The translations under genes and the position numbers were made by a program. Below, piece after piece: positions 52,719-60,395 of a stretch of DNA of 64,000 nucleotides. Where the stretch lies: NCBI RefSeq assembly GCF_004681975.1, contig NZ_SMLK01000003.1, forward strand, positions 62,001-126,000. The letters are read 5' to 3'. How positions within the stretch are numbered: the stretch's first letter is position 1; the number at the start of each line of letters is the position of its first letter. Source of the stretch: Ramlibacter humi. Lineage in GTDB: Bacteria > Pseudomonadota > Gammaproteobacteria > Burkholderiales > Burkholderiaceae_C. Under the pieces are notes generated by a model. The model did not search any database and was not told the DNA's origin. It saw nothing but the letters and a program-made list of their open reading frames with translations.

Positions 52719-52940
52719 TCAGTGGTGGCCGCCGACGTGCTCGCCCGGCTTGAGCTTGTAGACGGTGCCGCAGTACGCGCACCTCGCCTCACCGCTGGTG
52801 GCGATGTCCAGGAACACGCGCGGATGCGTGTTCCAGAGCTTCATGCCCGCGATGGGGCTGGGGCAGAACACGCCGCCGTTGCCGTTCAGGTCGCTGGCGG
52901 CCAGCTCGACCACCGCCTGGTTCTTCGCAGTTGCGTCCAT
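52719..52940 (-). CDS. Zinc-finger domain protein (zf-CHCC type)
   Basis: 73-residue protein. The conserved core has FCPSPIAGMKLWNTHPRVFL and then ARCAYCGTVYKLKPGEHVGG, with a Cys, a His and the CxxC pair as zinc ligands. It resembles the zinc-binding domain of the mitochondrial complex I subunit NDUFS6, and in Burkholderiales is usually found between ilvE and waaF as here. Its own role is unknown. It lies two bases after ilvE. Confidence 0.88.
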   Translation of the reverse strand: MDATAKNQAVVELAASDLNGNGGVFCPSPIAGMKLWNTHPRVFLDIATSGEARCAYCGTVYKLKPGEHVGGHH

Positions 52941-52942
52941 GG

Positions 52943-53878
52943 TCAGACCTTGGTGAGCCAGTGCGCGTACTTGGGGTTGCGCCCGTTCACGATGTCGAAG
53001 AACGCCGACTGGATCTTCTCGGTGACGGGGCCGCGCGAGCCGGCGCCGATCTCCACGCGGTCCAGTTCGCGGATGGGCGTGACTTCGGCGGCGGTGCCGG
53101 TGAAGAAAGCCTCGTCGGCGATGTAGATCTCGTCGCGCGTGATGCGCTTTTGCACCAGCTGGATGCCCAGGTCCTGGCAGATGTGGAACACGGTGTTGCG
53201 CGTGATGCCGTTCAGCGCGCCGGCCGACAGGTCGGGCGTGTACACCACGCCGTCCTTGACCACGAACACGTTCTCGCCGGCGCCCTCGCTGACGAAGCCC
53301 GAGCTGTCCAGCAGCAGCGCCTCGTCGTAGCCGTCGTCCAGCGCTTCCATGTTGGCCAGGATGGAGTTGCTGTAGTTGCTCACCGCCTTGGCCTGCGTCA
53401 TGGTGATGTTGACGTGGTGGCGGGTGTAGCTGGAGGTCTTCACGCGGATGCCGCGCTTCATGCCTTCTTCGCCCAGGTAGGCGCCCCAGGCCCAGGCCGC
53501 CACCATCAGGTGGACCTGGTTGCCCTTGGGGCTGATGCCCAGCTTCTGCGAGCCGATCCAGGTGAGCGGGCGCAGGTAGCAGCTGTCCAGCTTGTTGGCG
53601 CGCACGACCTGCTTCTGCGCTTCGTTCACCTGCTCCTTGGAGAAGGGCAGCTGCATGCGCAGGATCTTGGCGCTGTTGAAGAGGCGGTCGGTGTGTTCCT
53701 GCAGGCGGAAGATGGCGGTGCCGTTGACGGTGTTGTACGCGCGGACGCCCTCGAAAGCGCCGCAGCCGTAGTGCAGCGTGTGGGTCAGCACGTGGATCTT
53801 GGCGTCGCGCCAGTCGACCAGCTCGCCGTCCATCCAGATCTTGCCGTCGCGGTCGGCCATGGAAGGCAGTGCGCTCAT
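52943..53878 (-). CDS. ilvE: Branched-chain amino acid aminotransferase
   Basis: 311-residue fold-type IV PLP enzyme for the last step of Val, Leu and Ile synthesis. The N-terminal block is HTLHYGCGAFEGVRAYNT. The PLP-binding Lys is Lys164 in TQAKAVSNYSNSILANMEA. EAFFTGTAAEVTPIRELD gives the phosphate-binding end. GGAC(GA) upstream is weak. Followed closely by the zinc-finger gene and waaF. Confidence 0.95.
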   Translation of the reverse strand: MSALPSMADRDGKIWMDGELVDWRDAKIHVLTHTLHYGCGAFEGVRAYNTVNGTAIFRLQEHTDRLFNSAKILRMQLPFSKEQVNEAQKQVVRANKLDSCYLRPLTWIGSQKLGISPKGNQVHLMVAAWAWGAYLGEEGMKRGIRVKTSSYTRHHVNITMTQAKAVSNYSNSILANMEALDDGYDEALLLDSSGFVSEGAGENVFVVKDGVVYTPDLSAGALNGITRNTVFHICQDLGIQLVQKRITRDEIYIADEAFFTGTAAEVTPIRELDRVEIGAGSRGPVTEKIQSAFFDIVNGRNPKYAHWLTKV

Positions 53879-53914
53879 GTCTCGTCCTTGGGGGTGGGAT
53901 GCAAACCGGGGATT

Positions 53915-54337
53915 TTACTGAGCCGGTGTTTCCGGGGCGGGCGCCTCGGACCGGGGCCGCACCAGCGTCCACTTCGCCAGCTTGCCATTCACGAACTCGC
54001 AGCTGACGCTGGACGCGGTGCCGTCGGTCCAGCGGTAGATCTCCGGCTGCTCGTCCTTGGGCGACAGCTGCTCGCCCAGCGCCCGCGCCAGCCCGATGAC
54101 GTGCAGCAGCGTCAGGCCCGGCTTGAGCTTGGCGTTGAGCATCACCGCGCTGCCCACATAGCCCACGGGCTGGTCGGCGGCGCGCTTCAGCACCCCGGTC
54201 ATGCGGGTGAAGTTGAGCAACACCCACATCACCATGCCGGCCAGGACCAGGGCCACGCCGCCCCAGCCGTAAGCCGACCAGGCCCAGGCGACCAGGGCCA
54301 CGCCCAGGATGGGCACGAAGATTCGCTGGAAATTCAT
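53915..54337 (-). CDS. Small membrane protein of unknown function (140 aa)
   Basis: 140-residue protein with two N-terminal hydrophobic helices (about 7-25 and 26-44, FVPILGVALVAWAWSAYGWG; VALVLAGMVMWVLLNFTRM). A soluble domain follows with KLKPGLTLLHVIGLARALGE and SVSCEFVNGKLAKWTLVRP. Homologous genes are sometimes labelled glycerate kinase, but nothing of that enzyme is seen. GACAAT lies six bases before the ATG. It lies between radA and ilvE. Confidence 0.82.
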   Translation of the reverse strand: MNFQRIFVPILGVALVAWAWSAYGWGGVALVLAGMVMWVLLNFTRMTGVLKRAADQPVGYVGSAVMLNAKLKPGLTLLHVIGLARALGEQLSPKDEQPEIYRWTDGTASSVSCEFVNGKLAKWTLVRPRSEAPAPETPAQ

Positions 54338-54343
54338 GCCGCG

Positions 54344-54349
54344 ATTGTC
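54344..54349 (-). promoter_or_regulatory. Candidate -10 element of the 140-aa membrane protein gene
   Basis: GACAAT on the minus strand, six bases before the ATG; no Shine-Dalgarno between. Confidence 0.4.
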
Positions 54350-54368
54350 GCCGGGCAGGCGGGCGGGC

Positions 54369-55745
54369 TCAGTCCAGGCCGCGGACGGCGTCCAGGGCCT
54401 CGTCGATGCGGTCCACGGCGTGGATGGTCAGGCCCTCGATGTCCTTGGAGCCCTTCTTCGGCGCGTTGGCCTTGGGCACGACGGCGACGGAAAAGCCCAG
54501 CTTGGCCGCTTCGCGCAGGCGTTCCTGGCCGCGCGGGGCCGGACGCACTTCGCCGGCCAGGCCGACTTCGCCGAACGCGATGAAGCCCTTGGGCAGCGGC
54601 TTGCCACGCAGGGAGGACGTGATGGCCAGCATGGCCGCCAGGTCGGCCGCCGGTTCGGTGATGCGCACGCCGCCCACCGCATTGACAAACACGTCCTGGT
54701 CCAGGCAGGCCACGCCGGCGTGCCGGTGCAGCACCGCCAGCAGCATGGCCAGGCGGTCGCGCTCCAGGCCGACCGACAGCCGCCGCGGGCTGGGGCCGCC
54801 GGTGTCCACCAGCGCCTGCACTTCCACCAGCATGGGGCGCGTGCCTTCCAGCGTCACCAGCACGCAGCTGCCGGGCACCGGCTCGGCGTGCTGCGACAGG
54901 AAGATGGCGCTGGGATTGGCCACGCCCTTCAGGCCCTTCTCGGTCATGGCGAACACGCCGATCTCGTTGACCGCGCCGAAGCGGTTCTTGATGGCGCGCA
55001 CCAGGCGGAAGCTGCTGTGCGTGTCGCCTTCGAAATAGAGCACGGTGTCCACCATGTGCTCCAGCACGCGCGGTCCCGCCAGCGCGCCTTCCTTGGTGAC
55101 GTGGCCCACCAGCACGATGGACGTGCCGCTGGCCTTGGCCGCGCGCGTGAGGTGCGCCGCGCATTCACGCACCTGCGCGACCGAGCCCGGCGCGGACGTG
55201 AGCTGGTCGGAGTACACGGTCTGGATGGAGTCGATCACGCACACGGCCGGATGGGCGTCCGCCATGGTCGACAGAATGCGCTCCAGCTGGATCTCGGCCA
55301 TCACCCGCACCTGCGACTGGTCCAGCCCCAGGCGGCGCGAACGGAGCGCGACCTGCGCGCCCGATTCCTCGCCCGTCACGTACAGCGTGCTGGTGCCCGC
55401 GCGCTGCAGCGCGTCCAGCGCCTGCAGCAGCAGCGTGGACTTGCCGATGCCCGGATCGCCGCCGATCAGCACCACGCCGCCTTCGACGATGCCGCCGCCC
55501 AGCACGCGGTCGAGTTCGCCGATGCCGGTGGGCGTGCGCGCCACCTCGGAAGCTTCGATGTCGGCCAGCACCGCGACGGCCGCCGTCGGCGCCAGCGAGG
55601 CGAACCGGTGCCGCTGCGCCGCGGGCGTCTCGGCCGCCGTTTCCACCAGTGTGTTCCAGGCGCCGCAGTTGGGGCATTTGCCCTGCCACTTGGGGGTGGT
55701 GCCCCCGCATTCGCTGCACGCGTAATTCGTTTTCTCTTTCGCCAC
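54369..55745 (-). CDS. radA: DNA repair protein RadA
   Basis: 458-residue branch-migration helicase relative of RecA. The N-terminal zinc finger is YACSECGGTTPKWQGKCPNC. Walker A is GGDPGIGKST. The RadA-specific KNRFG appears in AIKNRFGAVNEIGVF. The C-terminal Lon-like domain has DVFVNAVGGVRITEPAADL and GFIAFGEVGLAGEVR. The start is a GTG at 55743-55745; TACACT lies six bases before it. Confidence 0.95.
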   Translation of the reverse strand: MAKEKTNYACSECGGTTPKWQGKCPNCGAWNTLVETAAETPAAQRHRFASLAPTAAVAVLADIEASEVARTPTGIGELDRVLGGGIVEGGVVLIGGDPGIGKSTLLLQALDALQRAGTSTLYVTGEESGAQVALRSRRLGLDQSQVRVMAEIQLERILSTMADAHPAVCVIDSIQTVYSDQLTSAPGSVAQVRECAAHLTRAAKASGTSIVLVGHVTKEGALAGPRVLEHMVDTVLYFEGDTHSSFRLVRAIKNRFGAVNEIGVFAMTEKGLKGVANPSAIFLSQHAEPVPGSCVLVTLEGTRPMLVEVQALVDTGGPSPRRLSVGLERDRLAMLLAVLHRHAGVACLDQDVFVNAVGGVRITEPAADLAAMLAITSSLRGKPLPKGFIAFGEVGLAGEVRPAPRGQERLREAAKLGFSVAVVPKANAPKKGSKDIEGLTIHAVDRIDEALDAVRGLD

Positions 55746-55751
55746 GCGGGC

Positions 55752-55757
55752 AGTGTA
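55752..55757 (-). promoter_or_regulatory. Candidate -10 element of radA (leaderless, GTG start)
   Basis: TACACT on the minus strand, six bases before the radA GTG. Confidence 0.4.
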
Positions 55758-55846
55758 GGGCCGCCGCCGCGTGGCTCGCCCGGGTGACGCGATCCGCGCG
55801 CCCCCAATCTAGGCTGGACGACGTCCTGGCAAGCAGGGAGACGAGG

Positions 55847-56545
55847 GTGACCGTGGTGAAGAGGGTGATGCAGATCGGCGGCGCGATCGGCGCGATGGCC
55901 TTGCTGGCTTATTGCCAGGCGGCGCTGGGGCCGGGCGGCAGCGTGGTGATGGAGGCCGACACCAACCGGCCGCTGCCGGGTGCCCAGGTCACGCTGGACT
56001 GCGAAACCAGCCGCGGACTGGAAGGCTCCGAGGTCCTGCGCAGGGTGACCAGGACGACGGATGCGCAAGGCCGCTACTACTTCGATCGCGGCGACGTCTT
56101 CGGCTGCCTGTTCGGCTCGCTGCACGTGGAGAAGGAAGGCTACGTGAACCTGAGCCCGGGAGAAATCGTCTACAAGAACGCAGGCGGTCTGGGCCTGGCC
56201 ATGATCCGCGCCGAGCGGGCCACGCTGCATCGGCTGTCGCTGAGCGCCAGTTCCATGCAGTGGCACGTGGAAGCCGTGCGCAAGCCCGGCGCCAGGCTGG
56301 CGTACGAATATTCACGCGCGCACGAGCAATTCCTCACGGCGCGCGAACTCGCGCAGTCCCCGGAGGAGCGCGCCTACGTCGCGGCCAACATCTGCGGCCC
56401 CTTGCTGCAGGTGCAGGCGTCGCTCACACCGCAGGACCTGGCCGCGCTCGCCGGCGAGCCGAAGCAGTGGACCGGCAAAGTCTTCCTGCCGGTCGATCCG
56501 CCGGCCGCCGAAGCGTGGTGCCAGGCGGCGCGGCAGAGCCCTTAG
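55847..56545 (+). CDS. Exported protein with a carboxypeptidase-regulatory-like domain
   Basis: 232-residue protein. The N-terminus VMQIGGAIGAMALLAYCQAA is a signal with a weak lipobox (Tyr at -1). Residues about 33-95 look like a carboxypeptidase-regulatory (beta-sandwich) domain: VVMEADTNRPLPGAQVTLDC, DAQGRYYFDRGDVFGC and LHVEKEGYVNLSPGE. The rest is alpha-helical with no known match. The start is a GTG with AGGGAG six bases upstream; GTG 55853 and ATG 55868 are alternatives. Function unknown; likely periplasmic or outer-membrane attached. Confidence 0.75.
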   Translation: MTVVKRVMQIGGAIGAMALLAYCQAALGPGGSVVMEADTNRPLPGAQVTLDCETSRGLEGSEVLRRVTRTTDAQGRYYFDRGDVFGCLFGSLHVEKEGYVNLSPGEIVYKNAGGLGLAMIRAERATLHRLSLSASSMQWHVEAVRKPGARLAYEYSRAHEQFLTARELAQSPEERAYVAANICGPLLQVQASLTPQDLAALAGEPKQWTGKVFLPVDPPAAEAWCQAARQSP

Positions 56546-56548
56546 GCC

Positions 56549-56920
56549 TCAGCCCACAGCCGGCACGAAAGGCCGCAGCCGGTGCCCGTCCGGGTCCAGC
56601 GCGGTAAAGCAGGTGCCGAAGTCCATCTTCGTCACCGGCTGCGCGATCGCCACACCGTCAGCCGACCAGCGAGCGTGCCAGTCGCGCAGCTGCGTTTCGT
56701 CCCGCAGCACCCATGACAGCTCCGCCGCGCCGGGCGTGCCGCGCACGGCGGGCTGCACGCCGTCGCGCTTCCACAGGCCCAGCATCACGCCGGGCGCGAA
56801 CTCGAGCATGGCGAAGGTCGGCGCACTCTCCACCGGCTCGCGGCCGAGGAGGCGGGCGTAGAAGCGCGCGGACGCGAGAGGGTCTTGCACGTGCAGCAGG
56901 ATGAAGTGGGTCGGGGGCAT
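56549..56920 (-). CDS. VOC family (glyoxalase-like) protein
   Basis: 123-residue metalloenzyme-fold protein of the vicinal oxygen chelate group. It starts MPPTHFILLHVQDPLASARF and ends LDPDGHRLRPFVPAVG, with the paired beta-alpha-beta-beta-beta units of the fold. Such proteins include drug-binding and dioxygenase-type members; the substrate is unknown. AAGGAG precedes the ATG. Confidence 0.85.
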   Translation of the reverse strand: MPPTHFILLHVQDPLASARFYARLLGREPVESAPTFAMLEFAPGVMLGLWKRDGVQPAVRGTPGAAELSWVLRDETQLRDWHARWSADGVAIAQPVTKMDFGTCFTALDPDGHRLRPFVPAVG

Positions 56921-56991
56921 GGCGGTCTCCTTTCTGGTGGAGACGCGATGCTAGGAACGGTGTTGCCAAAAAGTGGCAGCAGCAAAGAGCC

Positions 56992-57019
56992 CTGGATTCC
57001 CGCCTGCGCCGGAATGATG
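56992..57019. repeat. Dispersed intergenic palindromic repeat
   Basis: CTGGATTCCCGCCTGCGCCGGAATGATG, a variant of the common proteobacterial element that reads CTGGATTCCCGCCTTCGCGGGAATGACG in its usual form. Arms ATTCC and GGAAT pair around a GC-rich centre. It sits just after the DUF1223 stop and could act as a weak terminator. Confidence 0.7.
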
Positions 57020-57029
57020 CGGGGCGAGG

Positions 57030-57764
57030 TCAGCCTGCGCAGGCCAGGCTCAGCGCCTGCAGCGGCTTCATGGTCTTCGGGTCGAACACCACCAGGTTGG
57101 CCTGCCGCGGGGCCTGGCCGTCGCGCGGCACGGCGCGCAGCTGCAGCGTCTGCGGCCCGCGCTGCGCGGGCACGGGCACGTACTGGCGCACGACGAAATC
57201 GTGCTGCAGGAACTCGCCCGCGTTCTCGCCGGCCTTCACCTTGCTGGCGTGGCCGTGCTCGGTCACCGTCCAGTACGCGGCCCACGATTGCGCCGGGTCC
57301 GCCGGCGTGACGGTGGCCTCGAAGCGGCCCGGCTCGGGTTCCGCCAGACGGATCGCGGCGCGCGCCGGCTCCGTGCGCACGGCCAGCGCCGACCCGTAGT
57401 CGCGCCAGTCCTGGCCGTTGCGCACCAGCTGCGGCGTGTAGATGCCGCTTTCATGGTTGGCGGCGGCGATCTCCTTCTGGCGCGCGGTGTTGGCCGCCAG
57501 CGCGAACCGGTCCACCCAACCCATGGAGTCCCAGTAGCCGACGTGGAAAGCCTGCGCCACCACGCGGCCCTGCGCCGCAGCGGACTTCAGCCCGCTCAGC
57601 CAGCGGTCGGCCGGCGGGCAGGAGCTGCAGCCTTCCGAGGTGTACAGCTCGATCACCGGCGTGAGCTGCGGGCGCGACACCGCCTCGCAAGTGGCGGCGG
57701 CCGCCTGCATCACCGCGCACGTGGCGAGCAGTGCGGCGGCGGCCTTGAACATGGGACGGTCCAT
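57030..57764 (-). CDS. DUF1223 thioredoxin-fold exported protein
   Basis: 244-residue protein. A signal peptide (MFKAAAALLATCAVMQAAAA) is followed by PVIELYTSEGCSSCPPADRW, with a CxxC in thioredoxin-like position, then FHVGYWDSMGWVDRFA, features of DUF1223. The family is probably secreted and redox-active, but its role is unknown. The ATG at 57762-57764 is chosen; it lies 11 bases after the WYL regulator stop, so the two may be cotranscribed. Confidence 0.87.
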   Translation of the reverse strand: MDRPMFKAAAALLATCAVMQAAAATCEAVSRPQLTPVIELYTSEGCSSCPPADRWLSGLKSAAAQGRVVAQAFHVGYWDSMGWVDRFALAANTARQKEIAAANHESGIYTPQLVRNGQDWRDYGSALAVRTEPARAAIRLAEPEPGRFEATVTPADPAQSWAAYWTVTEHGHASKVKAGENAGEFLQHDFVVRQYVPVPAQRGPQTLQLRAVPRDGQAPRQANLVVFDPKTMKPLQALSLACAG

Positions 57765-57775
57765 GGAAGTCTCCT

Positions 57776-58450
57776 TCAAAGCGCCGGCGCCTCGATGCCC
57801 TCCTGCTGCCGCCACTGCCGCATCAGCGCCTGGCGGCGCTGCGGGTAGCGGTCGGCCTGCAACTCGGCGGACTCGATGCGGTCGGCGCGGAAATGGCGGA
57901 ACTCGCGGCGCGTCTCGCACCAGGCGGCGAGCATGCGCGTGCGCTCGAAGAAGCCCAGCGCGAAAGGCCACACCAGGCGGCGCGTGGCGCGCCCCTGCCC
58001 GTCGCGGTACCGCAGCCGCAGCTTCCTCTCTTCGCGGATCGCCTCGCGCAGCAGCGCCAGGTCGGCGCCGGGCGCGGCGGCCTCCGGCCTGGCCACCAGC
58101 AGCGCATTGCTTTCCAGCGACAGCCGCAGTTCCGGCGGCAGCACGGCGCCGATCTTGGCGACAGCGTCGCGCGCCGCGCGGGCCAGCCGCTCGTCGGTGT
58201 GGCGCGCGACCCAGCGCGCGCCCAGCACCAGCGCTTCCAGCTCTTCCTCCGTCAGCATCAGCGGCCGCAGCACGTAGCCCACGCCCGCTTCGCCCTCGAT
58301 GGTGGCGCCATGCGCCTGCAGCGTGGCGATGTCGCGGTACAGCGTGCGCAAGCTGACGCCGATCTCGCGCGCCAGTGCGGCGCCGGCCACCGGCGCCCGG
58401 TGGGCGCGCAGCACCTGCATGAGCTGGAGCAACCGCTGGGAACGCGACAT
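57776..58450 (-). CDS. YafY-type WYL-domain transcriptional regulator
   Basis: 224-residue regulator. The N-terminal winged helix has LREIGVS-type ALAREIGVSLRTLYRDIATL. A C-terminal WYL-like domain includes LRLRYRDGQGRATRRLVWPF and WCETRREFRHFRADRI. The start is the ATG at 58448-58450; a GTG two codons earlier is possible. It is divergent from hpaR across 83 bp and precedes DUF1223. Confidence 0.88.
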   Translation of the reverse strand: MSRSQRLLQLMQVLRAHRAPVAGAALAREIGVSLRTLYRDIATLQAHGATIEGEAGVGYVLRPLMLTEEELEALVLGARWVARHTDERLARAARDAVAKIGAVLPPELRLSLESNALLVARPEAAAPGADLALLREAIREERKLRLRYRDGQGRATRRLVWPFALGFFERTRMLAAWCETRREFRHFRADRIESAELQADRYPQRRQALMRQWRQQEGIEAPAL

Positions 58451-58510
58451 GGACACGAGGATACGCCGCAGCCCCTTGGGCGTTCACGGTTGACGCATCC
58501 GCCGATTCAT

Positions 58511-58522
58511 TTAACATGTTAA
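58511..58522. promoter_or_regulatory. Candidate HpaR operator
   Basis: A perfect 12-bp palindrome TTAACATGTTAA, in the AT-rich stretch just before hpaR. MarR-family regulators bind such sites, often in their own promoters; autoregulation of hpaR and the operon is the likely role. Confidence 0.6.
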
Positions 58523-58533
58523 GCATTCACGCC

Positions 58534-59034
58534 ATGGCCGACACCACGACTTTCAAGCACCGCAACCTGCCGCGCCTGCTGCTGCAGGCGCGCGAGGCCG
58601 TCATGGCCCACAACCGCCCGCGCCTGCGCCAGCACGGCCTGTCGGACCAGCAATGGCGCGTGCTGCGCGTGCTGGGCGAGCACGGCACGGTGGAAACCGG
58701 GCGCGTGGCGCGCGAAGCTTTCATCCTGGGCCCCAGCCTCACCGGCGTGCTGGCCCGCATGGAACGCGACGGCCTGGTCAAGCGGGAGCGCGACCCCGCC
58801 GACCAGCGCCGCACCGTGGTCGAAGCCACGGCCAAGGGCCGCAAGATGGTCGACAAGCTCTCGCACGCCGTCGAATCGCACTACCAGTTCATGGAGAAAC
58901 AACTGGGCAAGCAGAAGCTGGAGCAGCTGTACGCGCTGCTGGACGAACTGATCGAGCTGGAGCAGCCCGAGGTCGCGCACCGCGAGCCGCTGCTGCCCCG
59001 CCCCGCCAACGCACGCGCGGAGGCGTCCGCATGA
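58534..59034 (+). CDS. hpaR: MarR-family repressor HpaR of the homoprotocatechuate operon
   Basis: 166-residue MarR-family regulator. The N-terminus with HRNLPRLLLQAREAVMAHNR and the winged helix EAFILGPSLTGVLARMERDG, DPADQRRTVVEATAKGRK are typical of HpaR. It represses the meta-cleavage genes until a pathway compound binds. The start ATG at 58534 was preferred to one at 58516, which lies inside the palindrome. Its stop overlaps the next gene (ATGA). Confidence 0.9.
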   Translation: MADTTTFKHRNLPRLLLQAREAVMAHNRPRLRQHGLSDQQWRVLRVLGEHGTVETGRVAREAFILGPSLTGVLARMERDGLVKRERDPADQRRTVVEATAKGRKMVDKLSHAVESHYQFMEKQLGKQKLEQLYALLDELIELEQPEVAHREPLLPRPANARAEASA

Positions 59035-59642
59035 GCTGGCTGCCGAAGGGCACCGTGTACGGCACGCTGCTGAATTTCCGCAGCGAGCGCGACGCGTGGG
59101 CGGCAAAGATGAACGAAGCGCCCTACAAGGCGCCGCCGAAAGCGCCGGTGCTGTACGTGAAGACCGCCAACACTTTCAGCGCTTCCGGCGCGGCCATCCC
59201 GGTACCCGCGAACGTGCCGGAAGTGGAGATCGGCGCCACCGTGGGCCTGGTGATGCGCAGCGCCACCGAAGCCGGCGCCTGCGTGCTGATGAACGACCTG
59301 TCCGTGCCGCACGACAGCTTCTTCCGCCCGCCGGTGAAGTTCAAGTGCCTGGACGGCTTCCTCGGCATCGGCACGCCGGTGGAACGCGTGCAGCCGGAGC
59401 AAGTCACGCTGGAGGTGTGGATCAACGGCGAGCGCCGGCAGTCGGTGACCTTCGACGCGCTGGTGCGCTCGCCGAAAGCGCTGGTGCAGGACGTCGGCGA
59501 GTTCATGACGCTGCGCGAAGGCGACGTGCTGCTGCTCGGCTGCGACGCGCCACGGCCCCGCGCGCGCGTGGGCGACCGCATCGAGCTGCGCTCGCCGCAA
59601 CTGGGCACGCTGGCCAACACCTTCGTCGCGGAGGCCGCATGA
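59031..59642 (+). CDS. hpaG1: HpaG1: OPET decarboxylase/HHDD isomerase, N-terminal-type subunit
   Basis: 203-residue fumarylacetoacetase-fold protein matching the N-terminal half of E. coli HpaG (HpcE). That two-half enzyme carries out the decarboxylation and isomerisation steps of homoprotocatechuate breakdown. The metal-site Glu residues are near PEVEIGATVGLVMRSA. The ATG overlaps the hpaR stop (ATGA) and its stop overlaps hpaG2 (ATGA), so all three are coupled. In E. coli the halves are one protein. Confidence 0.88.
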   Translation: MSWLPKGTVYGTLLNFRSERDAWAAKMNEAPYKAPPKAPVLYVKTANTFSASGAAIPVPANVPEVEIGATVGLVMRSATEAGACVLMNDLSVPHDSFFRPPVKFKCLDGFLGIGTPVERVQPEQVTLEVWINGERRQSVTFDALVRSPKALVQDVGEFMTLREGDVLLLGCDAPRPRARVGDRIELRSPQLGTLANTFVAEAA

Positions 59643-60385
59643 AGCACGCCCGCATCGTCCACCAGGGCGCCACGCAACGCGCCGTCGAGCGCGACGGCCA
59701 GTTGCTGCTGGCGGACGGCAAGCTGGTGGCCTTCGACGCCGTCACCTGGCTGCCGCCCGTCGACCCCGCGCCGCGGCCGCGCACCATCCTCGCGCTGGGC
59801 CTGAACTACGCCGACCACGCCAAGGAGCTGGCGTTCAAGGCGCCCGAAGAACCGCTGGTCTTCCTGAAGGGAGAAGGCGCGCTGAACGGCCACCGCCAGT
59901 TCACGAAGCGGCCGCCCGAAGTGCAGTTCATGCACTACGAATGCGAGCTGACGGTCGTGATCGGCCGCACCGCGCGCAAGGTGAAGCGCGACGACGCGTA
60001 CGACTTCATCGCCGGCTACACCGTGGCCAACGACTACGCCATCCGCGACTACCTGGAAAACTGGTACCGCCCCAACCTGCGCGTGAAGAACCGCGACGGC
60101 GCCACGCCGCTGGGCCCCTTCCTGGTCGACCGCGACGACGTGCCGGACCCGATGGACCTGAAGCTGCAGACCACCGTCAACGGCAAGGTCACGCAGTCGG
60201 GCCACACGAAGGACATGATCTTCGGCGTGCCCTTCCTCATCGAGTACTTCTCCAGCTTCATGACCCTGCAACCCGGCGACCTGATCCTCACCGGCACGCC
60301 CGACGGCGTGGTGGACTGCCGCCGGGGCGACGTGGTGGTCACCGAAATCGAGCGCCTGGGCGCACTCGAGAACACGATCCAGTAG
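59639..60385 (+). CDS. hpaG2: HpaG2: OPET decarboxylase/HHDD isomerase, C-terminal-type subunit
   Basis: 248-residue fumarylacetoacetase-fold protein matching the C-terminal half of HpaG. Typical blocks are ILALGLNYADHAKELAFKAP, the metal-binding HYECELTVVIGRTAR, GYTVANDYAIRDYLENWYRP and the end-motif LTGTPDGVVDCRRGD. Coupled to hpaG1 by a four-base overlap; hpaE follows after 10 bases. Confidence 0.9.
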   Translation: MKHARIVHQGATQRAVERDGQLLLADGKLVAFDAVTWLPPVDPAPRPRTILALGLNYADHAKELAFKAPEEPLVFLKGEGALNGHRQFTKRPPEVQFMHYECELTVVIGRTARKVKRDDAYDFIAGYTVANDYAIRDYLENWYRPNLRVKNRDGATPLGPFLVDRDDVPDPMDLKLQTTVNGKVTQSGHTKDMIFGVPFLIEYFSSFMTLQPGDLILTGTPDGVVDCRRGDVVVTEIERLGALENTIQ

Positions 60386-60395
60386 GACCTTCTTC

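Noticed and set aside
58516-59034. hpaR start six codons upstream (MLSIHA)
   Set aside because: It lies within the palindrome and the family N-terminus begins near MADTTTFKHRNLP.
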